Shown in pieces: positions 38,307-50,703 of a DNA stretch of 64,000 nt. The notes beneath the pieces are model-generated. The model made no database searches. It saw only the letters and a list, made by a program, of their open reading frames with translations, and was not told where the DNA came from. Made by a program: the position numbers and the translations under genes. The stretch lies in the NCBI RefSeq assembly GCF_026898135.2, contig NZ_CP114035.2:5683501-5747500 (forward strand), read 5' to 3'. The DNA comes from Pseudomonas fortuita (GTDB lineage Bacteria; Pseudomonadota; Gammaproteobacteria; Pseudomonadales; Pseudomonadaceae). Position 1 is the stretch's first letter; each line of letters begins with the position of its first letter.

Positions 38307-39521
38307 CTAGCCGCGGGCGTCGCGGTCGCGCAGGCCCAGCAGGTACAGCACGCCATCCAGCCCCAGGGTGGAAATCGCCTGCTTGGCAGACTGGCGCACC
38401 AGCGGCTTGGCGCGGAACGCTACGCCCAGGCCGGCCAGCGACAGCATCGGCAGGTCATTGGCGCCATCGCCCACGGCAATGGTCTGCTCCAGCTGCAAGC
38501 CTTCTTCGTGGGCCAGCTTTTGCAGCAGCTCGGCCTTGCGCTGGGCATCGACGATCGGCTCGACAGCTACGCCGGTCACTTTACCGTCGACCACTTCCAG
38601 CTCGTTGGCAAACACATAGTCGATGCCCAGGCGCGCCTGCACCTGGCGAGCGAAGTAGGTAAAGCCACCGGACAGGATCGCGGTCTTGTAACCCAGGCGC
38701 TTGAGCTCGGCGAACAGGTTTTCGGCACCCTCGGTCAGGCGCAGCGAGGCACCGATTTCGTCCAGCACACCCACATCCAGGCCCTTGAGCAGCGCCATGC
38801 GCTCCTTGAAGCTGGCGCGGAAGTCCAGCTCACCGCGCATGGCCCGCTCAGTGATGGCCGCCACCTGCTCACCCACGCCGGCCGCCTTGGCCAGTTCGTC
38901 GATGACTTCGGCTTCGATCAGCGTCGAGTCCATGTCGAACACCGCCAGGCGGCGGTTACGGCGGAACAGGTCGTCCTTCTGGAAGGCGATATCGACGCTC
39001 AGCGCTTCGGCCAGGGCAAAGAAGTCGGCACGCAGGGCCTGGGCATCGCTCGGTGCGCCACGCACGGAGATCTCGATGGCCGCCTTGCCTTTTTCGGTAT
39101 CGGCATCCAGCGCCACGCGCGCAGACAAACGCTCGATGCGCTCGATGGTGAGCCCGTACTGGCTGATAACCGCACTCACCCGCTGCAGTTGCTCGGGGGT
39201 GATCTTGCGGCTGAGCAGGGTGACGATGTGGCGCGCTTCGCCTTGGCCGTCAGCCCAGTGCTGGTAGTCGGCCTCGGAAATAGGCGTGTAGCGGGCCTGC
39301 AGGTTCAGTTCGTGGGCCTTGGCCTGTACGCTTTGCAGCAGGGCGGTAGCCACTTCGTTGTCGGGGATGTCGACCAGGATACCGAACGACAAAGTGCCGT
39401 GCATGACTGCCAGGCCTATGTCGAGGATGCTCACACCGCCCTGCAGCAGGACGCCGGTGATTGCCGCAGTGAGACCGGGACGGTCCTCACCGGTGATGTT
39501 GATCAGGACGATTTCGCGCAC
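38307..39521 (-). CDS. serB: Phosphoserine phosphatase
   Basis: 404 residues from a GTG start at 39521 with CGGAG about eight bases upstream. Two N-terminal ACT-like domains (about 1-175) precede the HAD domain: FDMDSTLIEAE with nucleophile Asp196, the LSGGF motif near 290, and GDGANDLPML near 350. It carries out the last step of serine synthesis. The long N-terminus is usual in Pseudomonas. Divergent from the membrane-protein gene at 39656. Confidence 0.96.
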   Translation of the reverse strand: MREIVLINITGEDRPGLTAAITGVLLQGGVSILDIGLAVMHGTLSFGILVDIPDNEVATALLQSVQAKAHELNLQARYTPISEADYQHWADGQGEARHIVTLLSRKITPEQLQRVSAVISQYGLTIERIERLSARVALDADTEKGKAAIEISVRGAPSDAQALRADFFALAEALSVDIAFQKDDLFRRNRRLAVFDMDSTLIEAEVIDELAKAAGVGEQVAAITERAMRGELDFRASFKERMALLKGLDVGVLDEIGASLRLTEGAENLFAELKRLGYKTAILSGGFTYFARQVQARLGIDYVFANELEVVDGKVTGVAVEPIVDAQRKAELLQKLAHEEGLQLEQTIAVGDGANDLPMLSLAGLGVAFRAKPLVRQSAKQAISTLGLDGVLYLLGLRDRDARG

Positions 39522-39593
39522 AACCTGGCTCCGACTTCGATGAAAAATGCGCATTCTACCGATTTTCCGTGACCATCGGGCGCCAACGATACT

Positions 39594-39621
39594 TTGCCGA
39601 CAAAACCGGGGTCGCTATACT
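39594..39621 (+). promoter_or_regulatory. Likely sigma-70 promoter of the AhpA/YtjB-like gene
   Basis: -35 TTGCCG (39594-39599) and -10 TATACT (39616-39621), spaced 16 bases, with the GTG start 35 bases after the -10. Confidence 0.6.
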
Positions 39622-39655
39622 GCCCCACACTTTCTGCCATTAAGAGCCGAGCTCA

Positions 39656-41110
39656 GTGAACCGGCCCACGCCCGTCAAACCAGACAATTTCTTCCTGATG
39701 ATCTATCGTGCCCTGAGTCAACGCCGCGTGCCGCTGGCATTGCGCATCGCCTGCACCAACATCTTCCTGGTCGCGCTGGCGTTGGTGATCTATGCCTGCG
39801 TGATGGGCCTGCAGTTCAAGCAGGCCATGCACGAGCAGGCCGATGCCCTTGGCCAGAGCCTGACCACCCAGACCGCCACCTCGGCGACCGAGCTGCTGGT
39901 GTCCAACGACATCCTCAGTCTCAATGTGCTGCTGGGCAACCTGGTGAAAAACCCGCTGGTGGCCCACGCGGCTATCTATAGCGTGGACAACCGTATCCTC
40001 GCCGAAGCCGGCCAGCGCCCGCGCAATAGCCTGCTGGGCGAGGCCGAGGGCCTGTACCAGACCAAGATCACCTTCCAGGACGTGACAGCCGGGCAACTGC
40101 GCATCAGCCTGGACATGAGCCAGTTCCAGCAACCGATGCTGATCAGCCTGCAGAGCATGGGGATCATGGCGGCCATCCTGTTGGCCCTGGCCCTCAGCCT
40201 GAGCCTGCGACAGGGCCGTTTCATCACCCTGCCGCTGCTGCAGTTGCGGGTGTGGCTGCGTGACCCGCAACCCTATACCCCGGCCACAGACCGCCAGGAC
40301 GAGATCGGCGACATCGCGCGCCAGCTGCATGCGCGCCTGGCCCCGCCGCCACCGCCGGAGCCAGAGCTTGAGGAGGAGGACGACGAGCATTTCGACGACG
40401 TCCACGACACTGCACCGGCCTCCACGGCTGCGTCGCGTCCCAGGGTTGCCGCATTGGCTGAGGAGGATGACGACGCCTTTGCCGGCCTGCTGGACGACGA
40501 CAGTGCGCCCAAAGCCGCCCCGGTCGAGTCTGACGAGCCGCAGTACAGCGCCGTACTTGCCGTGCAACTGGGCTCGCAGGAACAACTGCGCCGTTTGCCC
40601 CGCACACGCCTGACCGAGCTGACCGAACGCTACCGCGATTGCCTGGAGCATGCAGCCTCGCTCTATGACGGTGAAACCCACACGCTCAACGACGGCAGCA
40701 CCTTGGTGCTGTTCCACAGCCGCGACTGTGGCGAGGACTACCTGACAAACGCCATCTGCTGCGGTGAGCTGTTGCGCGCCTTGGGTCATGCCCTGCAGAT
40801 CGAAGTGGCTGACAGCGGCATCACCCTTCAGCTGCAGCTGGGCCTGGTCCTGGGCAACGACCTGCAAGGGCTGGAGCTGGTGGACCTGCTGATGACCGAA
40901 AAGGCCCAGGATGCCCTGGCGCTGTCTCAGCACAGCCGCAACCTGTTGCTGGTGGAGCGGCAGATCAGCGATGACGCGCTGATTCGCCAGCGCGCCCGCA
41001 TTCGCCCGATTGCCAGCCCTGAAGGCGCCTGCTGTGTGGAGCGCTTGATGGAGCCTTACCCGTCGATGCTGGAGCGCCAGCTGGCCCGCATGCACGAACG
41101 CCGCGCCTGA
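39656..41110 (+). CDS. AhpA/YtjB-like membrane protein
   Basis: 484 residues from GTG 39656. Two membrane segments (about 30-50 and 168-188) enclose a periplasmic domain of about 115 residues; a HAMP-like stretch follows, then an acidic, low-complexity linker (EPELEEEDDEHFDD; EEDDDAFAGLLDDD, about 235-285) and a cytoplasmic domain of about 190 residues. E. coli has the related ytjB (smp) divergent from serB, the same layout as here. Function is unknown; the architecture is that of a membrane sensor without an obvious output domain. The C-terminal half vaguely resembles a degenerate cyclase-type fold, which I cannot confirm by eye. Confidence 0.75.
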   Translation: MNRPTPVKPDNFFLMIYRALSQRRVPLALRIACTNIFLVALALVIYACVMGLQFKQAMHEQADALGQSLTTQTATSATELLVSNDILSLNVLLGNLVKNPLVAHAAIYSVDNRILAEAGQRPRNSLLGEAEGLYQTKITFQDVTAGQLRISLDMSQFQQPMLISLQSMGIMAAILLALALSLSLRQGRFITLPLLQLRVWLRDPQPYTPATDRQDEIGDIARQLHARLAPPPPPEPELEEEDDEHFDDVHDTAPASTAASRPRVAALAEEDDDAFAGLLDDDSAPKAAPVESDEPQYSAVLAVQLGSQEQLRRLPRTRLTELTERYRDCLEHAASLYDGETHTLNDGSTLVLFHSRDCGEDYLTNAICCGELLRALGHALQIEVADSGITLQLQLGLVLGNDLQGLELVDLLMTEKAQDALALSQHSRNLLLVERQISDDALIRQRARIRPIASPEGACCVERLMEPYPSMLERQLARMHERRA

Positions 41111-41120
41111 CAGTTTCCCC

Positions 41121-41148
41121 CTGTGGGAGCGGGCACGCCCGCTCCCAC
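41121..41148. repeat. Single REP palindrome
   Basis: A 13-bp perfect stem, TGTGGGAGCGGGC, with its complement and an AC centre. It lies just upstream of the bidirectional terminator. Confidence 0.8.
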
Positions 41149-41174
41149 AAAGTCCGCATCTATCCTTTAGATAC

Positions 41175-41205
41175 AAAAAAGCCCGCAACCTATGCGGGCT
41201 TTTTT
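41175..41205. terminator. Bidirectional intrinsic terminator
   Basis: AAAAAAGCCCGC AACCTAT GCGGGCTTTTTT has a strong six-base GC stem with T runs on both strands. It serves the convergent genes ending at 41110 (plus) and 41222 (minus). Confidence 0.93.
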
Positions 41206-41221
41206 GTGGATGGCTGTTGGA

Positions 41222-41932
41222 TCAGAACCGATAAACTTCCATGTCGGTGCGAATCGGCGAGGCCATCGGAATCTTGGACTTCTCCGGTCCCTTCTTCACC
41301 TGCACCGGTGCAGCGGGCTTTTTCGGGGCTTCTTCGGCAATCGCCGGCTGGTTGGCCAGCGGCTTGACTGCGGTGCTCAGCTGTTCAGCCAGCTTCTGCA
41401 GCAGTTGGCCCTGAGCCTGTACCTGCGACGACTCGCTACCCTCATGCTGCTGCTCGAGGTGAACGATACGGTTGTCACGCACATGGCCCCGGCGGTCCAG
41501 CAGACGCCACTGGGCATCCAGGATGGCCGGCTGGTTTTTGCCCGAGTCCAGGCGCGTGATCGACAACAGTACCTGCACGTCCGGGCTGAAGCCAGCGGTC
41601 GCCGGCGCCAGCACAACGCGCTGGCTGTCCAGGCGCCAGGCCAGTTGACGCACCAGCAACTGGTCGATATCCGACGAAAGGCTACCCGCCCAACGGCCGT
41701 CAGTCGCCGCGCTCAGGCTGCCATCGGCTTGACGCTGCAGGAACGTCTCACGCTGCAGGTAATCGGCTACCGATACCGGGCCGAGCACCACGGCCATGCC
41801 TGCACTCTGCGAAGGCTGGCCAGGATCACCACTGTCGAGCTGGTACAAGGCAACCGGCTGATGCATGGTGCACCCGCCAAGGCCCAGCAGGCCAGTCATC
41901 AACAGCGCAAATGGAAGGCGCAGAAGTTTCAT
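41222..41932 (-). CDS. PqiC-type ABC transport auxiliary lipoprotein
   Basis: 236 residues. The signal peptide ends in a lipobox (LGLGGC, Cys about residue 21), so it is a lipoprotein. The YQLDSGDP segment after it and the ABC-auxiliary fold (VLGPVSVADYLQRE; LAWRLDSQRVVL) match the PqiC/DUF330 family, partners of MCE-type lipid transporters. No pqiA, pqiB or mla gene is nearby, so its partner is elsewhere or it acts alone. The C-terminus is Ala/Pro/Lys-rich. Two adjacent ATGs (41935, 41932) are possible starts; the second is better spaced from GGATGG. Confidence 0.82.
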   Translation of the reverse strand: MKLLRLPFALLMTGLLGLGGCTMHQPVALYQLDSGDPGQPSQSAGMAVVLGPVSVADYLQRETFLQRQADGSLSAATDGRWAGSLSSDIDQLLVRQLAWRLDSQRVVLAPATAGFSPDVQVLLSITRLDSGKNQPAILDAQWRLLDRRGHVRDNRIVHLEQQHEGSESSQVQAQGQLLQKLAEQLSTAVKPLANQPAIAEEAPKKPAAPVQVKKGPEKSKIPMASPIRTDMEVYRF

Positions 41933-42103
41933 CATCCCATCCAGGCGGTCGCCTATAGGCCACCGCAGTGATACATATAGATTCAAACGGGCACACGACT
42001 ACGTCGGCACCGCAAGGGCCATATCATCCGCGAAATAACCGTCCGACTCCAGCATTTCTGCCCGGAACGGCGCTGAAATTGCCGTTCCAGACATTTCTGC
42101 ACG

Positions 42104-44887
<2,784 letters not shown>

Positions 44888-44891
<4 letters not shown>

Positions 44892-45874
44892 GGTTTGGCG
44901 CTCCAGCCACCTTCCGGTGCAGCGAAGCGCCAGACAATCGGGCGCGTCTCGCCATCGGCCCGGGCGCCGTTGTTGTTGTCCAGGCCGATCCATGCGCCCT
45001 TGGCATCAATCACAAGGGCTTCGGCCAGGCCGAATGGTTGCGGGTATCGGCGCGCCTCGGCCAGGGCGTCGGCCGCAAACGACCAGCAGCGCTCGACCTG
45101 ACCGCTGTCGGTATCACGCCGGCAGACCCGGTAAGCATTGCGTTCGAGGGTGAAGAGCTTGCCCTCGAACCAGGCCAGGTCGGCAAAATCGCGCGACAGC
45201 GCCCTGGCATTGGGCATTTGTGCAGGCTGCATCTCGACTCCGGCCTCGCTCAGCAGCACACAGCTGCGTCCGCAGGTCCACACCGATTGCTGGCGCTCGA
45301 TGGCCACCAGGCCACGGCGCTCGCGTTCGGCGGCCAGCCACAGGCGGTCGCCCGCCGGGTTGATCGCCAGGCCTTCGAACAAGGCATTGAAGTTCAGCAG
45401 CATGCCGCTGGCGCGGGCCTGGCGCACCATGGCCGGGTCGATCTTCAACCAGTCCGGCTCGCCTTGTACCGGTAACTGCAATACGGCGGCATGGGCTTCA
45501 CTGGCCAGGTACAGGTTACCCGCCTGGTCACAGGTGATACCTTCGAAATCCAGCTCGCCCCCGCGAATGTACGAGGCCGCCCAATTACGCGATTTCAGGC
45601 CCCATGGCAGGCCGCTTTCCGGAGGCGATGGCGGGGTAAAGGTGAGCGGTTGCGCGCGCCACGTCGGGTTCTGCTGGTCGAAGCGGTAGATGCGGTCGTC
45701 GTCGCGGTCGGACACGCCCCACAGCCCGCCCCGGCATTGCGCCAGGCCGGACAAGTTGCCACCGCGCATGCCGTCAATCGGGTGCTCGGCAGTGAGCTTC
45801 AGCTCGGGCCAGTTACCCGCCAGGGCAGGCAGGGCAACCAACGCAACGCAAACGGCAAGAACGTGCCGAATCAA
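44888..45874 (-). CDS. Esterase-like activity of phytase family protein
   Basis: 328 residues with a Sec signal peptide (about 1-19, ALAG). The rest has beta-propeller-like repeats: NLSGLAQCRGGLWGVSDRDDD (about 40-60), ELDFEGITCD (about 107-116), LFEGLAINPAGDRLWLAAE (about 165-183) and a terminal AWIGLDNN. This pattern matches the phytase-like/esterase-like Pfam family, predicted periplasmic hydrolases of unknown substrate. It overlaps parE and the protease gene by four bases each, so all are translationally coupled. Confidence 0.83.
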
Positions 45875-47775
45875 ACCATGACCTCGGCCAGGTTGCCTTT
45901 GGTTTCCAGCCAGCTCTTGCGGTCACCTGCGCGCTTCTTGGCCAGCAGCTTGTCCATCAGCTCGCAGGTGGCCTCGACGTCATCCAGGGTCAGCTGCACC
46001 AGGCGCCGGGTGTTCGGGTCCATGGTGGTTTCACGCAGTTGCGGCGGGTTCATCTCACCCAGGCCCTTGAAGCGGGTAACCTGCGGTTTACCGCGCTTCT
46101 TCTCGGCCACCAGGCGGTCGAGGATGCCGTCACGCTCGGCTTCGTCGAGGGCGTAGTAGATTTCCTTGCCCAGGTCGATGCGATACAGCGGTGGCATGGC
46201 CACGTACACATGCCCCGCCTCCACCAGCGCACGGAAGTGCTGGACGAACAGCGCACACAGCAGCGTGGCGATGTGCAGGCCGTCAGAGTCGGCGTCGGCG
46301 AGGATGCAGACTTTGCCGTAACGCAGTTGCGCCAGGTCTGTGGCACCCGGGTCAACACCGATGGCCACGGCGATGTTGTGCACTTCCTGGCTGGCCAGAA
46401 CTTCGCCACCGTCCACTTCCCAGGTGTTGAGGATCTTGCCGCGCAGCGGCAGGATCGCCTGGTATTCCTTGTCCCGTGCCTGCTTGGCCGAGCCACCCGC
46501 CGAGTCACCCTCGACCAGGAACAGTTCGGCACGCATCGGGTCCTGGCCGGCGCAATCGGCCAGCTTGCCCGGCAAAGCCGGGCCCTGGGTGATGCGCTTG
46601 CGCTCGACCTTCTTGCTGGCCTTCAGGCGGCGCCCGGCGTTGCTGATGGCCAGTTCTGCCAGTTGCATGCCCAGCTCGGGGTGGGCGTTGAGCCACAGGC
46701 TGAAGGCGTCCTTGACCACGCCGGAGACAAAGGCAGCCGCCTCGCGCGACGACAGGCGCTCTTTGGTCTGCCCGGAGAACTGCGGCTCCTGCATTTTCAT
46801 CGAGAGCACGAAAGAGATGCGCTCCCACACGTCCTCCGGCGCCAGCTTCACCCCACGCGGCAGCAGATTGCGGAACTCGCAGAACTCGCGCATGGCATCC
46901 AGCAGGCCCTGACGCAGGCCGTTGACATGGGTGCCGCCCTGCGCAGTGGGGATCAGGTTGACGTAGCTTTCCTGGACGCTGTCGCCGCCTTCTGGCAACC
47001 ACAGCAACGCCCAGTCTGCGGCTTCCTTGTTGCCCGCCAGGCTGCCGCAGAACGGCTCGTCAGGCAGGCGCTGGAACTCGCTGACCGCATCGACCAGGTA
47101 AGAACGCAGGCCGTCTTCATAGTGCCACTCGACCTTCTCGCCGCTGGCTTTGTCTTCGAAGCTTACCAGCAGCCCCGGGCACAGCACGGCCTTGGCCTTG
47201 AGCACATGCTTGAGGCGGCTGATGGAGAACTTGGGTGAGTCGAAGTACTTCGGGTCTGGACTGAAGTAGACGCTGGTACCGGTGTTGCGCTTGCCGACCG
47301 AGCCGACCACTTCCAGCTCGCTGGCCTTGAAGCCATCGGCGAAGGTCATCTGGTATTCGTTGCCGTCGCGCTTGACGCGCACACGTACCTGGGTCGACAG
47401 GGCGTTGACCACCGAGATACCCACACCGTGCAACCCCCCGGAGAACTGGTAGTTCTTGTTGGAGAACTTGCCGCCGGCATGCAGCTTGGTAAGGATCAGC
47501 TCGACACCGGACACGCCCTCTTCCGGGTGGATGTCCACCGGCATGCCGCGGCCATCGTCGCTGACCTCCAGCGAATGGTCGGCATGCAGGATGACCTGCA
47601 CAGAACGGGCGTGGCCAGCCAGGGCTTCGTCAACACTGTTGTCGATGACTTCCTGGGCCAGGTGGTTGGGGCGGCTGGTATCGGTGTACATGCCCGGCCG
47701 CTTGCGGACCGGGTCAAGGCCCGAGAGGACTTCGATGGCGTCTGCGTTATAGGCGCTAGCGCTGGGATTGGCCAT
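45871..47775 (-). CDS. parE: DNA topoisomerase IV subunit B
   Basis: 634 residues. GHKL ATPase domain (RPGMYTD near 28; DDGRGMPV near 73; GGLHGVGISVVNALS near 112), transducer domain and Toprim domain with the EGDSAGGSAKQARD motif and the DADSDGLHI metal site. It supplies the ATPase for ParC. The quinolone region of the Toprim domain looks unmutated. It lies 35 bases after yqiA. Confidence 0.97.
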   Translation of the reverse strand: MANPSASAYNADAIEVLSGLDPVRKRPGMYTDTSRPNHLAQEVIDNSVDEALAGHARSVQVILHADHSLEVSDDGRGMPVDIHPEEGVSGVELILTKLHAGGKFSNKNYQFSGGLHGVGISVVNALSTQVRVRVKRDGNEYQMTFADGFKASELEVVGSVGKRNTGTSVYFSPDPKYFDSPKFSISRLKHVLKAKAVLCPGLLVSFEDKASGEKVEWHYEDGLRSYLVDAVSEFQRLPDEPFCGSLAGNKEAADWALLWLPEGGDSVQESYVNLIPTAQGGTHVNGLRQGLLDAMREFCEFRNLLPRGVKLAPEDVWERISFVLSMKMQEPQFSGQTKERLSSREAAAFVSGVVKDAFSLWLNAHPELGMQLAELAISNAGRRLKASKKVERKRITQGPALPGKLADCAGQDPMRAELFLVEGDSAGGSAKQARDKEYQAILPLRGKILNTWEVDGGEVLASQEVHNIAVAIGVDPGATDLAQLRYGKVCILADADSDGLHIATLLCALFVQHFRALVEAGHVYVAMPPLYRIDLGKEIYYALDEAERDGILDRLVAEKKRGKPQVTRFKGLGEMNPPQLRETTMDPNTRRLVQLTLDDVEATCELMDKLLAKKRAGDRKSWLETKGNLAEVMV

Positions 47776-47810
47776 AGGGTCTCGTCGTCAGTCTGGTGAA
47801 TGCAAAAAGG

Positions 47811-48419
47811 TCAAAATACAGAAAAATCGAGCGCCGCGTAGTGCCCGCGAGCAATGCCGGCAAACGCCAGCAGAGCCGGCAGGCGCTCGGCAAAGCCCTG
47901 GAAGCTGTGATCGCCACCGGCCTGGATACGCAGGGCGCATGCACGGTAATAACGCTCGGCATGGCGATAGTCCAGGGTCTCATCGGCGGTCTGCAGCCAC
48001 ACTTGATAGCGGCCGGCATCCACCGGGGCCGGCACTTCCAGCTCGGCCAGGGCCTGTACGTGATCGTGGGTCAGCTCCCAGGTTTCACCGCTGTAGTGAT
48101 TGCGCTGAGTGCCCAGGTACCCGTCGAAATGCTTGTGCGGCGTTACCGCAGGGTTGACCAGCAGGGCCTTGAGGCCATGGCGCTCGGCCAGATGGGTGGC
48201 ATAGTAGCCGCCGAGCGAACTGCCCACCAGCAGTGGCGCACCCAGTTCGGCGATGGCCGCTTCAAGCTGGGCGATGGCCTGCCGCGGGTGGTGATGCAAG
48301 GCGGGCACACGTAGCTGGGCCGACAGGCCCAGTTGCTGCATCACGGCGTCGAGCTGGCGCGCCTTGGTCGACAGCGGCGAGCTGTTGAAGCCATGGATAT
48401 AGAGGATGGAACCCGACAT
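47811..48419 (-). CDS. yqiA: YqiA family alpha/beta-hydrolase (esterase)
   Basis: 202 residues. It starts ILYIHGFNSSP and carries the nucleophile elbow GSSLGG (Ser68), with Asp and His expected near the QTADE and GGDHSF segments in the C-terminal half. E. coli YqiA is an esterase for short acyl or palmitoyl-CoA substrates. It is located just before parE in both lineages. Start ATG 48419 with GGGGGC upstream. Confidence 0.92.
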   Translation of the reverse strand: MSGSILYIHGFNSSPLSTKARQLDAVMQQLGLSAQLRVPALHHHPRQAIAQLEAAIAELGAPLLVGSSLGGYYATHLAERHGLKALLVNPAVTPHKHFDGYLGTQRNHYSGETWELTHDHVQALAELEVPAPVDAGRYQVWLQTADETLDYRHAERYYRACALRIQAGGDHSFQGFAERLPALLAFAGIARGHYAALDFSVF

Positions 48420-48552
48420 GCTGCCCCCGAAATCTGTGGCTTCGCGCCTGATGATGTGGGCGCAGGGACGCGCAGTGTAGCGCGTTCGCCGGGTTTTGGC
48501 GCCGCACCGTGGTTTTAGCAACAAATTCTTCAACAGACTTGAAAGTACCGGG

Positions 48553-48651
48553 GGCGCTCTGCGCCCATTCGCGGCACAAGGCCGCTCCCACAGGGATTCC
48601 CGGTCTCCTGTGGGAGCGGCCTTGTGCCGCGAATGGGCTGCGCAGCAGCCC
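48553..48651. repeat. REP doublet between cpdA and yqiA
   Basis: Cores ATTCGCGGCACAAGGCCGCT (about 48567-48586) and AGCGGCCTTGTGCCGCGAAT (about 48615-48634) face each other with GTGGGAG flanks, and a second outer inverted pair GCGCTCTGCGC/GCTGCGCAGC. It lies inside the apparent nudF-cpdA-parE run and may mark a transcript boundary or processing point. Confidence 0.8.
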
Positions 48652-48659
48652 CAAGATCC

Positions 48660-49457
48660 TCAATACCCCGGGCTATCAAAGTCGAGTTTCACCGCAAAAT
48701 CCGTGGCCCGCTCCACCCCGGTTTCCAGCCGCCCGTCGGCGTGCAGGCGCAACCAGCGGTACCCGGGCTGCTCCTCGCTCACCTTGAAGTCTTCGCTGCG
48801 CGCCGCGAACTGAATACAGGTTGAAGGCGTGGCCAGCAGGCGCCGCCCGTCGCGCACCTCATCCCATTCCTGATGCACATGCCCCCACAGCAACGCCCGC
48901 ACCTGTGGATAAGCCTCGACGATATCGAACAGAGCCTGGGCATTGCGCAAGCCGATCGGCGCGATCCAGGCGCAGCCGATGTCTACCGGCTGATGGTGGA
49001 AGCACACCAGGCAATGCCGCTCGCCCGCCTCGTTCAAGGCGGCCTCCAGCACCGCCAGCTGGTCGCTCTCCAGCAGACCGTGTGTCGCCCCCTGCACCGC
49101 AGTGTTGAGCATGACAATACGCCAGGCCCCAACATCAGTTACCGCTTGCACCAGCTCCGGGGCCACTTCAGCCATTATCCGGGCCTCGTCGTGGTTACCC
49201 GGCAACCAGCGGGTGGGCACGGCTAACGGCGCCGTCAGCTCCCGGAACGCCTCATAAGAGGCAACGCTAGCGTCCTGGGACAGATCACCTGTACACAACA
49301 GCAGGTCGATAAGCGGTTGCTCGCGCCGCACCTGGGCCACCACATGGCGCAGGCTGTCACGGGTATTGAGCCCCAGCATGCTGCCGGCCGGATCGGCGAA
49401 AAGATGGGCGTCGGTCAGTTGCAGCACATGTACAGGGCGCGTCTGGTCTGGATGCAT
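48660..49457 (-). CDS. cpdA: 3',5'-cyclic-AMP phosphodiesterase CpdA
   Basis: 265 residues, class III phosphodiesterase (calcineurin-like). Metal motifs: TDAHLF (Asp16, His18), CTGDLSQD, GNHDE, HHQP and the closing GHVHQEW. It hydrolyses cAMP and so tunes Vfr/Crp signalling. It starts one base after the yqiB stop (TGA C ATG), so it is coupled to that gene. Confidence 0.95.
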   Translation of the reverse strand: MHPDQTRPVHVLQLTDAHLFADPAGSMLGLNTRDSLRHVVAQVRREQPLIDLLLCTGDLSQDASVASYEAFRELTAPLAVPTRWLPGNHDEARIMAEVAPELVQAVTDVGAWRIVMLNTAVQGATHGLLESDQLAVLEAALNEAGERHCLVCFHHQPVDIGCAWIAPIGLRNAQALFDIVEAYPQVRALLWGHVHQEWDEVRDGRRLLATPSTCIQFAARSEDFKVSEEQPGYRWLRLHADGRLETGVERATDFAVKLDFDSPGY

Positions 49458-49458
49458 G

Positions 49459-49911
49459 TCAGCGAACGCTTGCCAGTTCGTGGCCGCAGGCCAGGCAGTG
49501 GCTCAGCCATTCACCCAGGAACAGGTTGAGCTGGGCCTTTTCGTCCGGCTGGTGCATGGCCTCGTTCGGATACGGGTAGATACTGCGCAGGCGCCGGGTG
49601 TGTTCGGCGCTGACCACTTCGGCCATGCGTGCATCGTGGTACACCTGCACTTCCAGGTGCGGCACCGGCAGCCACGGCAGGCTGTGCTCCTGACGCACAT
49701 GCAAGGTGGTGGTGTACGGGCAGGCCAGCACCACGTCCAGCACCAGCACGCCGAGCATCTGGTCGCCCTGGGTCATGCCGATGCGGCGCGAGCTCTGGGT
49801 GGTGCGCATGTCGGGCAACAGGCGCATCAGCCGGGCGTAGTTGGCCTCGCAGGCGGCCTGCAGCCCGACCAGGTCGACTCGATAGCGCTCGCGCAGCAGG
49901 TTCACTTCCAC
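49459..49911 (-). CDS. yqiB: DUF1249 protein, YqiB-like
   Basis: 150 residues from a GTG at 49911; a second GTG at 49905 is possible. It resembles E. coli YqiB: CEANYARLMRLLP, YTTTLHVRQE, PHLEVQVYHDARMAEV and the C-terminal YPNEAMHQPDEKAQLNLFL. Function is unknown. It overlaps the nudF 3' end by ten bases and runs into cpdA, the same nudF-yqiB-cpdA-yqiA-parE order as in E. coli. Confidence 0.9.
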   Translation of the reverse strand: MEVNLLRERYRVDLVGLQAACEANYARLMRLLPDMRTTQSSRRIGMTQGDQMLGVLVLDVVLACPYTTTLHVRQEHSLPWLPVPHLEVQVYHDARMAEVVSAEHTRRLRSIYPYPNEAMHQPDEKAQLNLFLGEWLSHCLACGHELASVR

Positions 49912-50519
49912 ATACCTCGTACTTCGTCACGGTTCAGCGCCAGCCATTGCAAGCCGATAATAGTCGCCGCGTTGCAGATGCGCCCATCGCGTACCGCCTG
50001 CAAGGCATCCTCGAACGACCACACGCGCACGCGGATGTCTTCGCCCTCTTCTTCCAGACCATGCAGCCCTCCCGCGCCTTCGCTGCTGCAACGGCCAAGG
50101 AACAGGTGAACGTATTCGTCACTGCCGCCGGGCGACGGGAAGTAGCGGGTCATCGGCCACAAGGCACTGAACGTCAGGCCGGCCTCTTCCTCGGCTTCGC
50201 GATGGGCGACTTCCTCGGGTTCTTCATCCTTGTCGATCAGCCCGGCAACCATCTCGATCAGCCAGGGGTTACCGACCTTGTCCAGTGCGCCGACGCGGAA
50301 CTGCTCGATCAGCACCACTTCATCACGCAACGGGTCGTAAGGCAGCACACACACTGCATCGTGGCGCACAAACAGTTCGCGGCTGATCTCGCGGCCCATG
50401 CCACCGGCAAACAGCTCGTGGCGCAGGTGCACCTTGTCGAGCTTGTAGAAGCCCTGGAAGCAATTGTCCCGCTTGACGATCTCGACCGCCTTGGGCACCG
50501 AATTCAACGTGTCTGACAT
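49902..50519 (-). CDS. nudF: ADP-ribose pyrophosphatase (Nudix)
   Basis: 205 residues. A complete Nudix box lies at about 93-115 (GLIDKDEEPEEV, then AHREAEEEAGL). It hydrolyses ADP-ribose to AMP and ribose-5-phosphate. It begins MSDTLNSVPKAVEIVKRD, with GGAAA upstream of ATG 50519. First gene of the nudF-yqiB-cpdA unit, divergent from the lipoprotein gene at 50704. Confidence 0.94.
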   Translation of the reverse strand: MSDTLNSVPKAVEIVKRDNCFQGFYKLDKVHLRHELFAGGMGREISRELFVRHDAVCVLPYDPLRDEVVLIEQFRVGALDKVGNPWLIEMVAGLIDKDEEPEEVAHREAEEEAGLTFSALWPMTRYFPSPGGSDEYVHLFLGRCSSEGAGGLHGLEEEGEDIRVRVWSFEDALQAVRDGRICNAATIIGLQWLALNRDEVRGMWK

Positions 50520-50703
50520 GGAAATCCTCGTTACCTCAATTACCGCATCGCGCCATCCTACTCTGCACGCTTGCCCGTTTCACCCCTTTCCGGCAACCGT
50601 TCGCACACTCGGGACAGCGCGTCTTCACTCTGTTAGCTTAGTGGCGAACTGAAGGCCGCGCAGACGGTCAAAGGCCGACTTTCCCTGTTCTGCAAGGATC
50701 ACC